NCBI GenBank assembly: GCA_025642075.2
Contig: JAODUO010000071.1
Span: forward strand, 198,501 to 262,500
Reading direction: 5' to 3'
Source: Ridgeia piscesae
Taxonomy: Eukaryota; Annelida; Polychaeta; Sabellida; Siboglinidae
DNA: 64,000 bases
Position 1 is the first letter of the stretch, and each line of letters begins with the position of its first letter. Under the pieces are notes generated by a model. That model worked only from the letters and a program-made list of their open reading frames with translations. It was not told where the DNA came from and did no database searches. Shown here one piece after another: positions 1-44,886 of this stretch. Made by a program: the position numbers and the translations under genes.

Positions 1-52
1 GCACGCACACACGCACACACGCACACACGCACACACGCACACACGCACTCAA
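1..52. repeat. Microsatellite of the CACACGCA type at the left edge
   Basis: The window opens inside an array of CACACGCA units that ends about position 47. It is cut by the window edge, so its full length is unknown. The same CA/CGCA mixture recurs near 18001, 22683, 61630, 62399 and 62942. Confidence 0.9.
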
Positions 53-3000
53 ACAGTGTCTGCAAGAGAATCCCAAATATACTTTACGGCTAAAGAAATT
101 ACTCTGCTTTTTTGTTTACTAAAATAAATATGTCCCTAAATATGCCTTCACGCAAATCCTGATTAAATAACTCATGCAAAAACGGTAAAGATGTCATGTT
201 TATATACATTTTTAACGTGCTCTTATAAAATGTCAGCAAGTTTAAAATATAAATATAACATCATAATGTAGAGTCCTTAGTGACCACCACATTAGTACTG
301 TACTGATACTGTGGAGGCCAGACAAATTCATTTGAGTGTCCAACCATCCTAAGATAAAATGTCCACTGGCATCTGTCCAGTGACTAATTTCTACATCAAA
401 TTATCCAGTTGGTTTCCTATAGAGTACGGGGGGGGAGGGGGGTACATACCCTGAAGTTGGATCTGTGAAGTGGCGCTTCCCATTTTCCGACAGAGATCCC
501 CGGACAACCAACATCCACGTGGAACACAAGCCGTAGCGCAATACAAATGTCCTCAACAAGTATTTACCCACGGAATAAAGCCACCTTTCCCTGACAGGCA
601 ACCTGTCATCGCTGGGGTATGCCAAGTCGATTGCCAGTGTCGAGTGATGTTACTTCGAGTGCTGCCAAATTTACGAGGACTTCTGAGGCAAAGTTCAACT
701 GAGAAATTTATTTACTTTTATTTTAGGCCCTATTTTTAGTCCCTGTTTTTACTCGGTTACTGCTTGATCCAATTAACTGCTGACAGAGGAGAAAGGCGGG
801 ACTATCTACCAGTAATCAACATTTCTGGAGTGACTGCAAAAAGAACTATAGAAACAGCAGTAAATCTAGATATATGCACACGTCTAGGCACCATTTAACT
901 CACAGGCTTACTGAGTGAACTTGTTATCACAATTTTGCTCATTAAGAGTGATCTTTTATATCGAATACTATCCACATGAAGATCTCTGCAATTTGGACAT
1001 TTTTACTGGTGTATCACTGAAATATTGTCCGCTGTGATACAGTGATAGCTTTTCATGTTTGTCAATGCTTCATCAATTCAACAGTGATTCTCTTTAATGA
1101 TGTAATTTACCCATGAGCTTGTTACCTCTACAGAATGGACCCTGGTGTTGGACTGTTCTATACACAGGAAGGAACTTCAATTACCCACAGTGCACTTGTT
1201 TTTTTATTTTCTCTGTTCACACAACAAGGTGTAATCATGGGTTTATCATGTACTCCACTCCATCAAGGCAGTGACGTATCAATATTTGTGAACTCAAACA
1301 CCACAGTACTGTAATCAATTTGATCGTACGTGTCAAAGCACAATGTCGTAAGAATAGCTCTATGTTGTCTGTGTGACGCAAGAGCTGATTGTGTGGATGT
1401 CAATCTCGTTACGTGTTCTCCAGCTAATTCTTGTCACGTCACGCTGTCTCTTTATTTACTGACAATCAGCAGTTGGAAACACACGTAAAATGTACACGGC
1501 TGGAAAACTGAAGTTTTGTGCATCGGTGCCAACATGTCGACAGATCTGCATCAATTCTGTTAAACTTGTTCAGATAAATATGTATTATGAAGTTGTCTCT
1601 AGAAATATTAGAGAATGGCTAAACTACCATGTGCGTCATACTTTAATATTATATTTAATTTCATATAACGTCACATCCATAATTGTTTGTGGCGTTTCAC
1701 AACATATTACTACTAAAATACATTAATAGAATAATTTTATACAATAAGAATACTAATATTTTAAAATTAAAATAAATTATATAAATAAATAAAACAAACA
1801 GAGTATATTAAATAATGTAGCATTTCTAAAAATAAGAAGTAAATAACTCAATAAATAACCTATTTGTCATACAAAATATATAGAGATTATCAATGTAGCA
1901 AATAATTCCATAGCAAAAATACTTATAAATGAATGTATACTTATGTATGGTTAATACTAATAAATAATTTAGTAAATGTAAACAGTTTAAAATGTTTTGA
2001 GTCTGAAAGGGTTAATGTATTCCAAATCCCACCCCACAAAAAGTACACTTCTGCAGCCAAGAACACTTGTGATATCTGGAGCCCTGGGGAAATGTATCCT
2101 TTCAAAGCCTGGTTCCAAGGAGACGGATATCTCACTGTTATATCAACATGGTCAAGTGAAGACCCCTCGGAGAAATAACATTTCAACACTGCTCACAAAC
2201 AAATCAATTATGTCCCCTGGGATGACACAACCCTCTCCCTCCCTCCCTGCTCCCTGCTGGGAACAATTGACAAATGACACAGCTGAATCAGCACCAGGAC
2301 TGGGTCACTGAGAGGGTGTCACCACTCAGAGTGCTGGAGTCACAAGCCACTGTAGCAAGCAGCAGTGTCTTTGGGGATGTTCTCACAATTTGCAAAAATC
2401 AAAGTAAATTAAAAATTCTTGGTAAAACACCAATATGTTACTAAGTTAACAAAATACATAAAAGTCACACAAGTAAAAATATAACAAAAGTAAAGATATT
2501 AATTAATATAAATCAGGTTATAAGAGTATATATATTAATAAAATAAATAAGTAAAAATTGCAACAGCAAGGTGATATTTACATAATTGTTGTTTACCTTG
2601 TAGACAAATCGAGCAAAGCATTTTAATTAGTTATATAAAATACTTTGCCTAATTTGTCTACATGGGTCCTTTAACTGTACAATTGCATTTCATCAAGTCA
2701 ATGCCAAAGTTACGATTTACCCAAAACATTGTCAAATATGTAAAAAAAATTGTTATTAAAACCACTGCCCACCCTCGTCAAGACAATAGGAGTTTGATAT
2801 CCACAACAGATACGAGGTGCATTAATATATGCTCCACTCAATAGGTGACGCCACTGTAGGAACTTTCCCTGCACTACATGATAAAGAACACACTGCCCCC
2901 CAGACTTACTCTGTGAACCTTGTGGCTAGTTTCAGCTATCCATTTAACACAATATATCTTTCTGCACCATTAAACATAATGTAATCCATCCAAGTGCCCT

Positions 3001-4431
3001 GCCCTGTCTTCTAAACCCCAGGGGGTCAGCAGCCAGGGTACACAGGGGATACCTGAGAGGGGTATCACCCAGCCAACCTGATGGCATGGGGCAGGTATTT
3101 TATTTTTCACAGAGACCGTTAAACACACTACACTGCGAAACACAGTGAAAATGTGTTGTCAACACCAAAAAAAATCAGCCTTCAGATACGACACACGCAG
3201 CCTAGGTAACGGTGTTGGCGGTGTAACTGCCAAAATATTTCCATACAAAACCACAGACATTTCCCTGATGAAATACGGGAGAACGGCAGCTACCCCTACT
3301 TTTTACGGCCTGTGGTTTTTTTTACAGCATACAATATAACACCTGTAAATACTTGTGCAAATGTTGAAACATCCCAACGAAAGAAATGTACACAATCCAG
3401 GCGTGGTGAGTGATTCATTCTTTAATGTCACAAAGAATTCTAGCTACACTTTCAAACAAACATCCTAAGAATAAGTTATCGTCATTTTATCGAGACGAAG
3501 TTGTGATCCCTGTAATGCCACCTGGTGAATGAACATGAAATCAATGTAACTATTTTATCATTCGATATACTTTTACTTTATGCTTTACTTTATGTAAATG
3601 TTAACAACATTATGATCACTGTTGCCATCTGTTTTGGCCTTCCAGGATCTCATCTGTCTGGTTGTCATGGCAACAGCAGTGTATATAAAAACATGTATAA
3701 TAAGGAAACTTGACTGAAACTTGACGCCCATCTCAGATTATTTTACTCTAACAAGATGACAATGGAGGACAATGAAGATGTGTCTTTCTACGTGAAATAC
3801 AAGCAAGCTGTCACCAAGTCTATTGTGTATGCGCGGTTTGGGTCACACACCTTCAAAAGGAGCGCAGTAAACTGTCATTATGGGGAGACAAAGAGGGGAA
3901 AAACAGAAACACAAAGGCATTGTCTTCCCCGTGTCACGGGTTAGGAAACGCACTGGAAAATGAGACAGTATGATTTATTAGTTTGCATGCAGGGTAGTCC
4001 TAGCACAATCATTGTTTGTCTCCATCGCCAAGAACGACTGTCTCAAATTGCAAGGGTGACAGTTGTCCATAAAACAGATATACTTGGGGACCTTTAAGCG
4101 GATGTATTTGTGGTAAACGCAGATCAAAATCTACATTCTTCTCACACGTGTAAGAATATAAACATTAATTGTGCTAGAAATTTTATATAGGGTTACCACG
4201 GTACATGAAGCAGCCAGAAAACTTGGTGAATGTCTCACAAATTTCCACTTGGCTAATTCCCAATTGTCATATTTATTGTTCATTTATTAGTAAGTAGTTA
4301 CAGGATGTGAATTTGATCCTCCCATTTTCACATTATTATTGCTGAAAATGTGTCCAACCTGAATTATATCTGTGACATACGTACTGCACTCAAGGTATCA
4401 GGTTGCAATTAGTATCAAGTTGCCTTTAATC

Positions 4432-4520
4432 TACACTTATTTGTTGAATATGATCCAAAGAACAATAATAATATATATATATATATATTATTGTTCTGTT
4501 GGCTCATATTCAACAAATAA

Positions 4521-4565
<45 letters not shown>
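4432..4565. repeat. Inverted repeat with TA-rich loop, followed by a TA microsatellite
   Basis: The left arm at 4432-4470 reads in reverse complement as the arm ending at 4525. The shared word TTGTTGAATATGA pairs with TCATATTCAACAA. The arms are nearly identical over about 37 bases and are separated by a short TA run. A pure TA tract continues to about 4565. The structure would fold into a hairpin. It may be a small inverted-repeat transposon or a TA-associated fold-back. Confidence 0.75.
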
Positions 4566-4568
<3 letters not shown>

Positions 4569-6074
4569 CCAGCTGAAATTAATCTCAAGTTATGCACTAT
4601 AATAGTTAACATCCTTGCAGACTGGTAACTTTTCCAAGCTAAAAACTAATCTCAAGTGAATAGTCTGTTTAACTTGCGAGCTGGTTGGTTTTCAAAGTTT
4701 GAAATATCCGATAAAATTAAAACTAATTTCAGGTGAAAACAGAACATTCTGCATATCTAAAGTTACTAACATTATAGCACAGTATCAAGTCCATGACTGC
4801 CCTGAGAACTTCACAACTTACTCACTGGCGCATCGGTTCAATAAAATACCATCTCAACTTCTCCAGGAAGCCTGAAATTACACATGATGACTTTTCAGAC
4901 CCAAATATACACAGTAATGTTCGCGAGTCAAAGGTTTCACGAACTGGAGCCAATAACATGGAGCTCTCATTGCTCTACCAACATTGCTGACATACTCCAT
5001 GATTGTTGGACAGACAATTTTATATAAAATCTGAAACGACAGAACTAAAAAACTTACAAATAATAATGTGTATATGACTATCTGATCTTTAGTCTAGACC
5101 AACTTTCCTGTGAGTCATGGCGACACACAATCAACATATAATATGGCAGGGACAGAGACAACCTTTACTAACACCTATGAGAAACAAGACACCGAGTCTA
5201 CATATCACCTGACGTCCTTCATCTGACGTTCATCACAATATATACAGCATCGTAACTCAAACTGATAATGTTACACGCAAATAGCATTAATGAGACAGCT
5301 ACCTTGCGTATGGTCTATCATTGTGCTGCTTATTTGGATATATTTTATAAATACAGTCTTATTTATATATCAATAATCCGGAACCATCGTGATGCCGTGT
5401 AAAATGTGGTGCCTCAATAATCCACTGTTTAGTTTATCTGACCAGAAACCTTGGCAACCAAAGTGTGTGAATATCCAAGACATGACTGTATAATAAAGTA
5501 CTAGTATCTGTACCCCTGCCTCTAGGTTTGAGCTCCATAATCAAGTCCTTCTCTGCTGTCCTCCTTTGTATAAATACAACATCTTTAAAGATTAAAAATA
5601 AAGAATATATATCTCCTACACTGGATATCCTCTCTAACACCAGATGATTTACCTCCACCCTGGATATCTGCCCTATCACCATGAATTTCTTCCTCCCCCA
5701 TTGGTGTCTTCCCCAACACTGTAATACTAATGTTTTCACGTTTTACAAAAATCCATGCCAAAATGCAATTTCATATTTCCACATATAGTGAGAAATTATA
5801 TTTTGTAAATATTCTACAAAACAATTGAAATGTCTCCTTTCATTTAGACGTCTGAACTGACATCATGCCAGGAACAGGTGCCTTGGTCAGCAATGTACAC
5901 AGCTCCAGTTAGAAGACTTTACCCATCATCCCCAGTAGCCCACTAAGCCCAGTATTGCAACAGAGGGATATGTATATTCAGGAAGGGGTTAATTAAGATC
6001 CCCAGGGTAGCATGACAGACTAGACTGTCTGTGATACCAGTTTAAACACAATATAGCCTAATGACACGAATATA

Positions 6075-6310
6075 CAAATGCACTGAGAATGTGTAACACA
6101 TTTGCACATGTGTAACACACCTGTAAGTGTGTAACACCCTTGTACATATGTAACACATGTGTACATACATGTGTACTTGCATATCATGTAACACACTTGT
6201 ACACATGTACCACACTTGCACAAGTATAACATATTCGTACATGTATAACACACTTATGCACATGTGTAATATCCTTGATATGTGTAAGACACTTTCACAC
6301 GTGTAACAAG
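6075..6310. repeat. Degenerate minisatellite built on TGTAACACACTTGTACA
   Basis: About a dozen diverged units of roughly 18-20 bases, each containing GTAACAC and a TTGTACA or TTGCACA word. The open frames on the - strand here, rich in Cys, Tyr and Met, are by-products of the repeat. Confidence 0.8.
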
Positions 6311-8189
6311 AAGATAACCAAAAACAAGACAACATGAACAGAAAATGAAGCTGTTGATTCACACGTCCAACCACGCACTACTAATTAGCAGTTTCAACGG
6401 CTGGCGACATAAATAACTACAAAGTTGGCAACTAACTCCATTCTCTAACTCCCCTCTCTACAGCCAGCCATCCTGACAACACCCACCCACGACACCCACT
6501 CTTCAGAGACTTTGGCATGCCCAAGATCATTCTACCTGGATGCAACTATCAGGGTCAACAACCCACTTCACTGCAACGTTATGTTCCCGGACACTTCGGC
6601 AAACCACTTGTGCCAAAAGGAAAGTCATTACTATCCCCTTCCCGTCTCTGAGCCTGTGACACTGTTACACTGTTACATTGTAACACTGCCATTCCCAAGT
6701 GTGCCTTTCAATCAACAAGACACTGTGTCAGAATGTTTGAAGAAGCCAATTAGGGAATTCTTGTTCAGGCAACTTTCTAGTGCCTCTTAAGTCACCAAAG
6801 TTAATCTGCCTATCAGCAAACTCTTCAAGGTATTCTGGGTAGAATAACTTAGCAATCACATACTGTAGTTGCTCCTCGCTTTTTATACAAATCCTTTGTC
6901 ATGATACAAATGACCTTGTTATATTTCAAATACTGGAATCAGCAAATGCTGCTTTTTATGTATTAATTTTGTATAAATGTGCCTCAAAATTATGTGAGTG
7001 GTGTATACATATGTGTGCTCATCCATGTGTCCATAAACGTTGTTATTTTTATCTTTTTCTTTTCCATCTCCTTCTTCCCTAGTGGGACAGAGTCTGTACT
7101 GGTTCAGTTTATGTTCCCTTTTTGTCATGCAATTCTGGGTGTATTTCTACCCTCTCATTACTGTCACCCCTCTGTCACCCCTCTGTCATGGCAAGTGTCA
7201 AAATAACCATCACGGAAACACACCACGACACCCAAATAACAACTGGGTATTAGAAGTTCATATCCAAGTTCATGTTTATACAAATAATGAGCTATTTATT
7301 GTCAGATTGGGAATGATACCAACGTGTTCAAATCCAAATTCTTTTTTGCCTGCAGAAATGGAAAAACCAATGTAGGAATGACCGTTTCACTAAAACAATA
7401 AATATGGAAAACTCATCGTTATGCAAAATGTGTTGTTAAATTAAATAATTTTTTCAAAATGTTAATATCCATCGCCATTTTACCGAGGATACTATTTCCA
7501 TGACACTCTGGCTATACGGTTTAAGCGCTGTTAACCATATTAGTGAAATGGTTCCCAGGGACACCAACACTCCGGGAGCATTCCTTAATTTAAGAGAAAC
7601 AAACAGGCTCCCACAAGAAGTCCAGACAGATGGATAAACTCACTGACGACAGATGACATGTCACTTTGCATCTTTCACCCACAGCAGAGATTTACAAACA
7701 TGCGATAAGGGAGTATTGTTGACCTGTCAATGCCACATCAAAGATCACTCTTAAATATTCAATAACATGGGGAGAAAGTACCACTTAAGTATGCACAATT
7801 CTGCCATAGACGCCATTCTGTGACCGCCGAATACAATTAGAATTCCTTAGGCTTAGCAAGTAACATGTCCTTCATTAGATCTGTATATCAGTGTTGATGT
7901 CGTTTCACAGAGATCTGCTTATATAAACAGGTTCCTGGCCTACTAGTACAATCGCCACAATTAATTTCAATGGTACGGATAAATCGATGGTGAGACAGGC
8001 CTGGACAAATTGCTAAGTACTTGACTCAGTCATGAGAGAGACAACTGTTTGTGAGAATGGTTGAAAATGGACTGGCATCAGACATACATGTAGATAGATT
8101 GGGGCATTTATTAGGGGATGTGTTGATAAATGGAAGGGAGCGAGGAGGGAGAGAGGGAGAGAGAGGATAAATGATGGGTTGATGGGCAG

Positions 8190-8406
8190 ATGGATGGGGA
8201 TAAGTGGACGGACGGACGGACGAACTGGCGGACGGACGGACGAGACGGACGGACGGACGGACGAGACGACGAGGGACGGACGGACGGACGGACGGACGGA
8301 CGGACGGACGGACGGACGGACGGACGGACGGATGTGCAGGGGGATGAGCGGGCCGTTGGGCAGATCGATGGGGATGAGTGGATGGATGCATGAGTGGGTA
8401 ACTGGT

Positions 8407-8467
<61 letters not shown>

Positions 8468-8541
8468 TGGATGGATGGATGGATGGATGGATGGATGGAT
8501 GGATGGATGGATGGATGGATGGATGGATGGATGGATGGATG
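8190..8541. repeat. Compound tetranucleotide array: GGAC, then GGCT, then GGAT
   Basis: Three blocks follow each other: GGAC units at about 8208-8332, TGGC/GGCT units at 8404-8465 and ATGG units at 8467-8541. Short unique spacers lie at 8332-8400. Long open frames on both strands (Ile-His-Pro-Ser, Ala-Ser-Gln-Pro and Val-Arg-Pro-Ser repeats) follow from the four-base periodicity and are not genes. A second GGAC-type array lies at 23299-23675. Confidence 0.95.
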
Positions 8542-8928
8542 ATACAAATAGTAAAATAACTTTCTTTAAAATAAAACAACTGTGTACATATGTACATTTC
8601 AAATGAGTCTAAACAGACGTCCATATACTGGGAATCAAAATGTTTGGACAGAATGGTGCAGGTCATTTCCTACTTCACGGATCCATACTTTGACTTCCTG
8701 CAGTGTTCCTAACACAACACTACAGACCAAGGGAAATGACTTGGGAGAACTCACAATCAGCCGGCCCAGCCTATCAGTGATCAATCAGCAGAGAGAATTC
8801 ATTCCTGTGGTTCTTGATAAATAACTGGTTCCTGTGTCACCTGTCAGCCATTTCCATGAGTTGTGTTGTTGTGGTTGTGCTAAATAATCTGTTCACCACA
8901 AACAAACATGGAAGTGTACTTTGTCCCA

Positions 8929-9500
8929 GTTTAACATCAGCCATTTCAGTCGCTACTAACACCAGCCATTTCAGCCGCTATTAACACCACCCAATACTAA
9001 CATTAGACATTTCAGCAGGTACTAACACAGGCTATTTCAACGGACTCAAAACTGCCCATTTCAGTCAGTACTAACGCCAGCCATTTCAGTCATTATTAAC
9101 ATGAGCCATTTCAGTCGCTACTAACACCAGTGATTTCAGTTATAACTAATACCAGTCATTACTAACACCAGACATTTCAGTTGTAACAAACAGCAGCCAT
9201 TTCAGTCATAACAAACGGCAGCCATTTCAGTTATTACTAATACTAGCCAGTTCAGTCATTGCTAACACTAGCCATTTCAGTCGGAACCAAAACCAACCAT
9301 TTCAGTCGGTACTACCACCAGCCATTTCAGTCATTGTTAACATCAGCAATTTCAGTCGGAACGAAAACCAGCCATTTCAGTTGGTACTAATACATGTACT
9401 ACCCATTTCAGTCAATATTAACACCAGACATTTCAGTGGGTACTAACAGTGGTCATTTCAGTCATTACTATCACATGCCATTTAATGCATTACTAATATC
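8929..9500. repeat. Long degenerate minisatellite, ~25-bp unit
   Basis: More than 20 diverged units each carry the word CCATTTCAGT followed by a variable stretch and ACTAACACCAG. Unit length drifts between about 22 and 30 bases. No protein reading is maintained. Confidence 0.85.
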
Positions 9501-10781
9501 ATCACCATATCAGTTGTAACTTACATAACTGTTGGTTATACATGTATCAGTGGAAGAATTGTTTTGGATACGAACAAAGACAACTGCTCTCATAAGTAAC
9601 ATTATCATATTTTTTATTTAACGCTGTTACAACAAAATGCTCAAAGCACTTAAAATAAAATGACATGTTAAACATTAAGCATAGCATAAATACATGCACA
9701 ATGCATATTGGACATTAGTAACATGTTATTAAAATAAATATTACTATTTTACATATCAGAAAGTTCGTTTTTTTTTAAATTCTCTATCTGGAAAATACGA
9801 TATTCAGTAAGCAACAGCTTAAATTATTATATTATTCAGATCAGTGAATTAAGTGAAAATGTATTTATCTCAGGTACTTCATAAAAAATTGATAAAAACA
9901 TATAAATAATCAACATGTTAACAATTCCATGCACCATCCTTTCATATAAAAGTATAGCCTTGAGAGGACTCAGGCCTGTGACACTGTGAAATGTATAAGC
10001 AACTTATATCAGTAAATACCCACTCAATCAGCAGTTAAAAATAGGTATCTGGGTTTTGCATTCACACAATTAACCCGAGATAAACATGGCTAAAAAAAAA
10101 AAATTCCCGCCTGCCAGCACTAACGAATCTTGCTTCAGGCACTAACCCGACTAACCACAGAAAATGGCACAAGGGAAGAAAGATCTATTTTACCTCCTCT
10201 TCTTAGAAAGGCAATCACCAAACCCAGTAAGCCACTTTTGTTGGAATCCTCACAGGAATCAGGTACATGGTGTGCTTATTTCGACAGTACCAAACCAGCC
10301 TGTACCTCGGCAAAACAGCCGCGTTATTGCACAATATGATTTATGTGCGCAGTCAGTGTAAATGTCGGCAACACAAGCGAAATGAATGTGTCTTTCAGTT
10401 CCGGACCACAGGGATATATGCGGTTATGCTCGCATAAACCCATATAAAATGCTCCTGATTACTTTGGATACATACAGCTGTGACAGCCAGACCCAGACTA
10501 CCTTGACGAAACTGTCGATGGACACTTCTTATGACAACTGCACCATCCAAGCTACATATAAAGTGGTATTCGTTTCAACAATGAAAATGGCACACAAAGA
10601 AGGCTGTGAGAGACAGCTAATATATACGGAAAAACAAAAAAACTTTCTTCAGAGGTAAATCATTTACTAATTAACAACGAACCAAGAAATCTGATCGTTA
10701 CATTCGAGTAAAATGGCACACATTTACCGTTTTAATCCTGCCACCAGCCTACAATAAAAAGATTGTAAACAGTCAACTTAC

Positions 10782-42948
<32,167 letters not shown>

Positions 42949-44792
42949 TGTCGTCGTCTAAGAGCGATCGCACAGTAGTAAATCCAAATCGTCACATTAT
43001 TAAACCTGCCGCGAATTTCGCATACAGCCAAAACAGACACTGGTTGAAGAGCCTGCTCGCTTCTCCGGTAGGGGGCCGCGAGTAATAACAACCGCGTTAC
43101 CGCGCGAATGTATATTACATTTATTTGATTTCTGCATTAGATGTGCATTAAAGCTAAACAATTCACATATGCTAGTGGTACATTGAAATGCATAAAATGA
43201 AATATGTGTCCAAATATGCATCAGATATCGTAAATGTATTTATTCTTTGCGGAACTACATTGTTTTGATTGGACATATCACGCTCTAGCGGATTATACGG
43301 GGAGCACTCATTATTTGCAAAGCATATTTTTATTGCTATCTATGTGTGCATAGTCATAGAGATTTTTCAGTGTGCGTATTATGTGTGTGTGCCTGCGTGG
43401 ATGTGCAGGAATCGCGACGTTTTCCTCATAATTGTGTACACTTGACTTGACTCTAGTCTTGTACATTATCGTCGACATCGGGCGCCAAACTTTCACTGAC
43501 TTTTCTAAATAGTATATACAAGTGAAGAGTATCACCTTCTTTGGGGTAAATGGGTTGTTCGGAACTTAAACGTAAAGTGCCCGTAACACGTAACCTAATA
43601 ATCGGAGGATGGGCAAAATGCCAGGGTTCTCTGCGGGCTGCGCGCCATGATCACGGGCTTGGACTTCAGTCTGCCAGAATAATGGCTATATTAATGCCGT
43701 CTATTATAGTCTCTAATACCGGCAGTAGCATATATCGAATATTATTTGACAATTCTACACTATCGATCACAATTAATGTCCGTCACGTACGTTAATTATA
43801 TCTCCGGTGTTATATTTATAGTTATTTTTATAACAAACAAAAACGAATAATTAAGCCTATAATAAATGCTAGCATGTATCATATATGGACTATGGGCATG
43901 GGTATGGTACACGTCTAGAACTTTCTGTCTATAGACTACATGTAAATTAAGATGCTGTTTTGCTAACATTGGAAAATACTATCCGCGGACTAAAATGTTA
44001 AGCAATTCATCAGGTGAATAAATAAATAATTAGTAAATGAAACTACTACTGCAGGTGGCCATAATTGCCAATCTATAGCCCACACTGATCCATAAAATTT
44101 ATAATTACTTCACTAGCGAAAAACTAAATTGGAGGGGCTGACGGGCTGCAGCGTATGCAGAATTAATAACTCCATTAGCTACTGTGAATATGATGTTCAC
44201 ATGCATTATCCAATGTGGTTTGAGTTGCTCAGCCCTCCAACCCATCCTACTCGATCTGTTCCAACGCCGATATAATTTTATAAAAAATATATGTCTGCAA
44301 TTATTGGTCAGTTTTGTTCAGCAACTGAGCAAATTGAGCAACGGCATGGGATCTGTGCTGCCACCTATTAACATTTCTATGAGAAAAGAACGCTCGGTAG
44401 CCACGTGGTGTTGTTTATAAATGTTTATAGATATAATTGCCGAAAGGTACTGAAACGGTCGATGGGTGGAATCATGGCAAGCGTATGACAAGCATATGCC
44501 ATAATGGTGTCTTCTTCAACATTATATAATAAACAATAGACGCAAGTGGCTTCATGCTATAAATACATGGTTATAAGAACGTATCGCCCCAAAATACAAG
44601 GTAATAAGCCACTTTCAATATGGTCTATAATCTATACTAGTTTATTTGTTCAACACGCGTCCCAACTAAAATTTGACTCTACCGAGCGGGTGACGTTGGT
44701 GTTCGCTTTCGCTCGGTAATATTTCGCCGTGGAGGATGCAGATTGAGAGGTGCGAATTTACGCATTAGCGCAATTGATTTCTTGCCACAGCT
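42949..44792. promoter_or_regulatory. Spacer between two divergent genes, likely holding both promoters
   Basis: It lies between the - strand start at 42948 and the GNL1 start at 44793. CpG-rich patches occur at 42950-43110 and 44640-44792, next to each gene. A CTCF-like word lies at 43065-43078. The nine-base word CGCTCGGTA occurs at 44391, at 44710 and inverted at 44680-44688. No TATA box at a convincing position was seen. The middle (43250-44350) is AT-rich without a recognised feature. Confidence 0.5.
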
Positions 44793-44886
44793 ATGCCACC
44801 TCATAGAAAGAAGCCCTTTAGTGCTAAGCAGAAAAAGGAACAATTGAAAGCAAAGAAAGAGCGAAAACGACAAAGGACGCAACATG
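44793..44886 (+). CDS. GNL1: GNL1 exon 1
   Basis: Encodes the start Met and a strongly basic 31-residue segment containing RKKPFSAKQKK, a family hallmark and probable nuclear/nucleolar signal. Donor GTGAGT. Confidence 0.9.

Larger units (their letters stand above)
53..10781. other. Mostly unassigned AT-rich DNA with minisatellites
   Basis: No gene could be assigned with confidence. The block holds an inverted repeat with a TA tract (4432-4565), a degenerate minisatellite (6075-6310), a compound tetranucleotide array (8190-8541) and a long degenerate ~25-bp minisatellite (8929-9500). Its - strand would be the downstream side of the gene whose exon ends at 10782, so further exons may hide here. 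A possible exon-like segment on the - strand near 412-560 is discussed in the findings. The other open frames are short, with no recognisable motif. Confidence 0.6.

Noticed and set aside
8013..8666. 217-codon - strand frame rich in Ile-His-Pro-Ser and Val-Arg-Pro-Ser
   Set aside because: Produced by tetranucleotide arrays, which are open in several frames on both strands. No start context or conserved motif.
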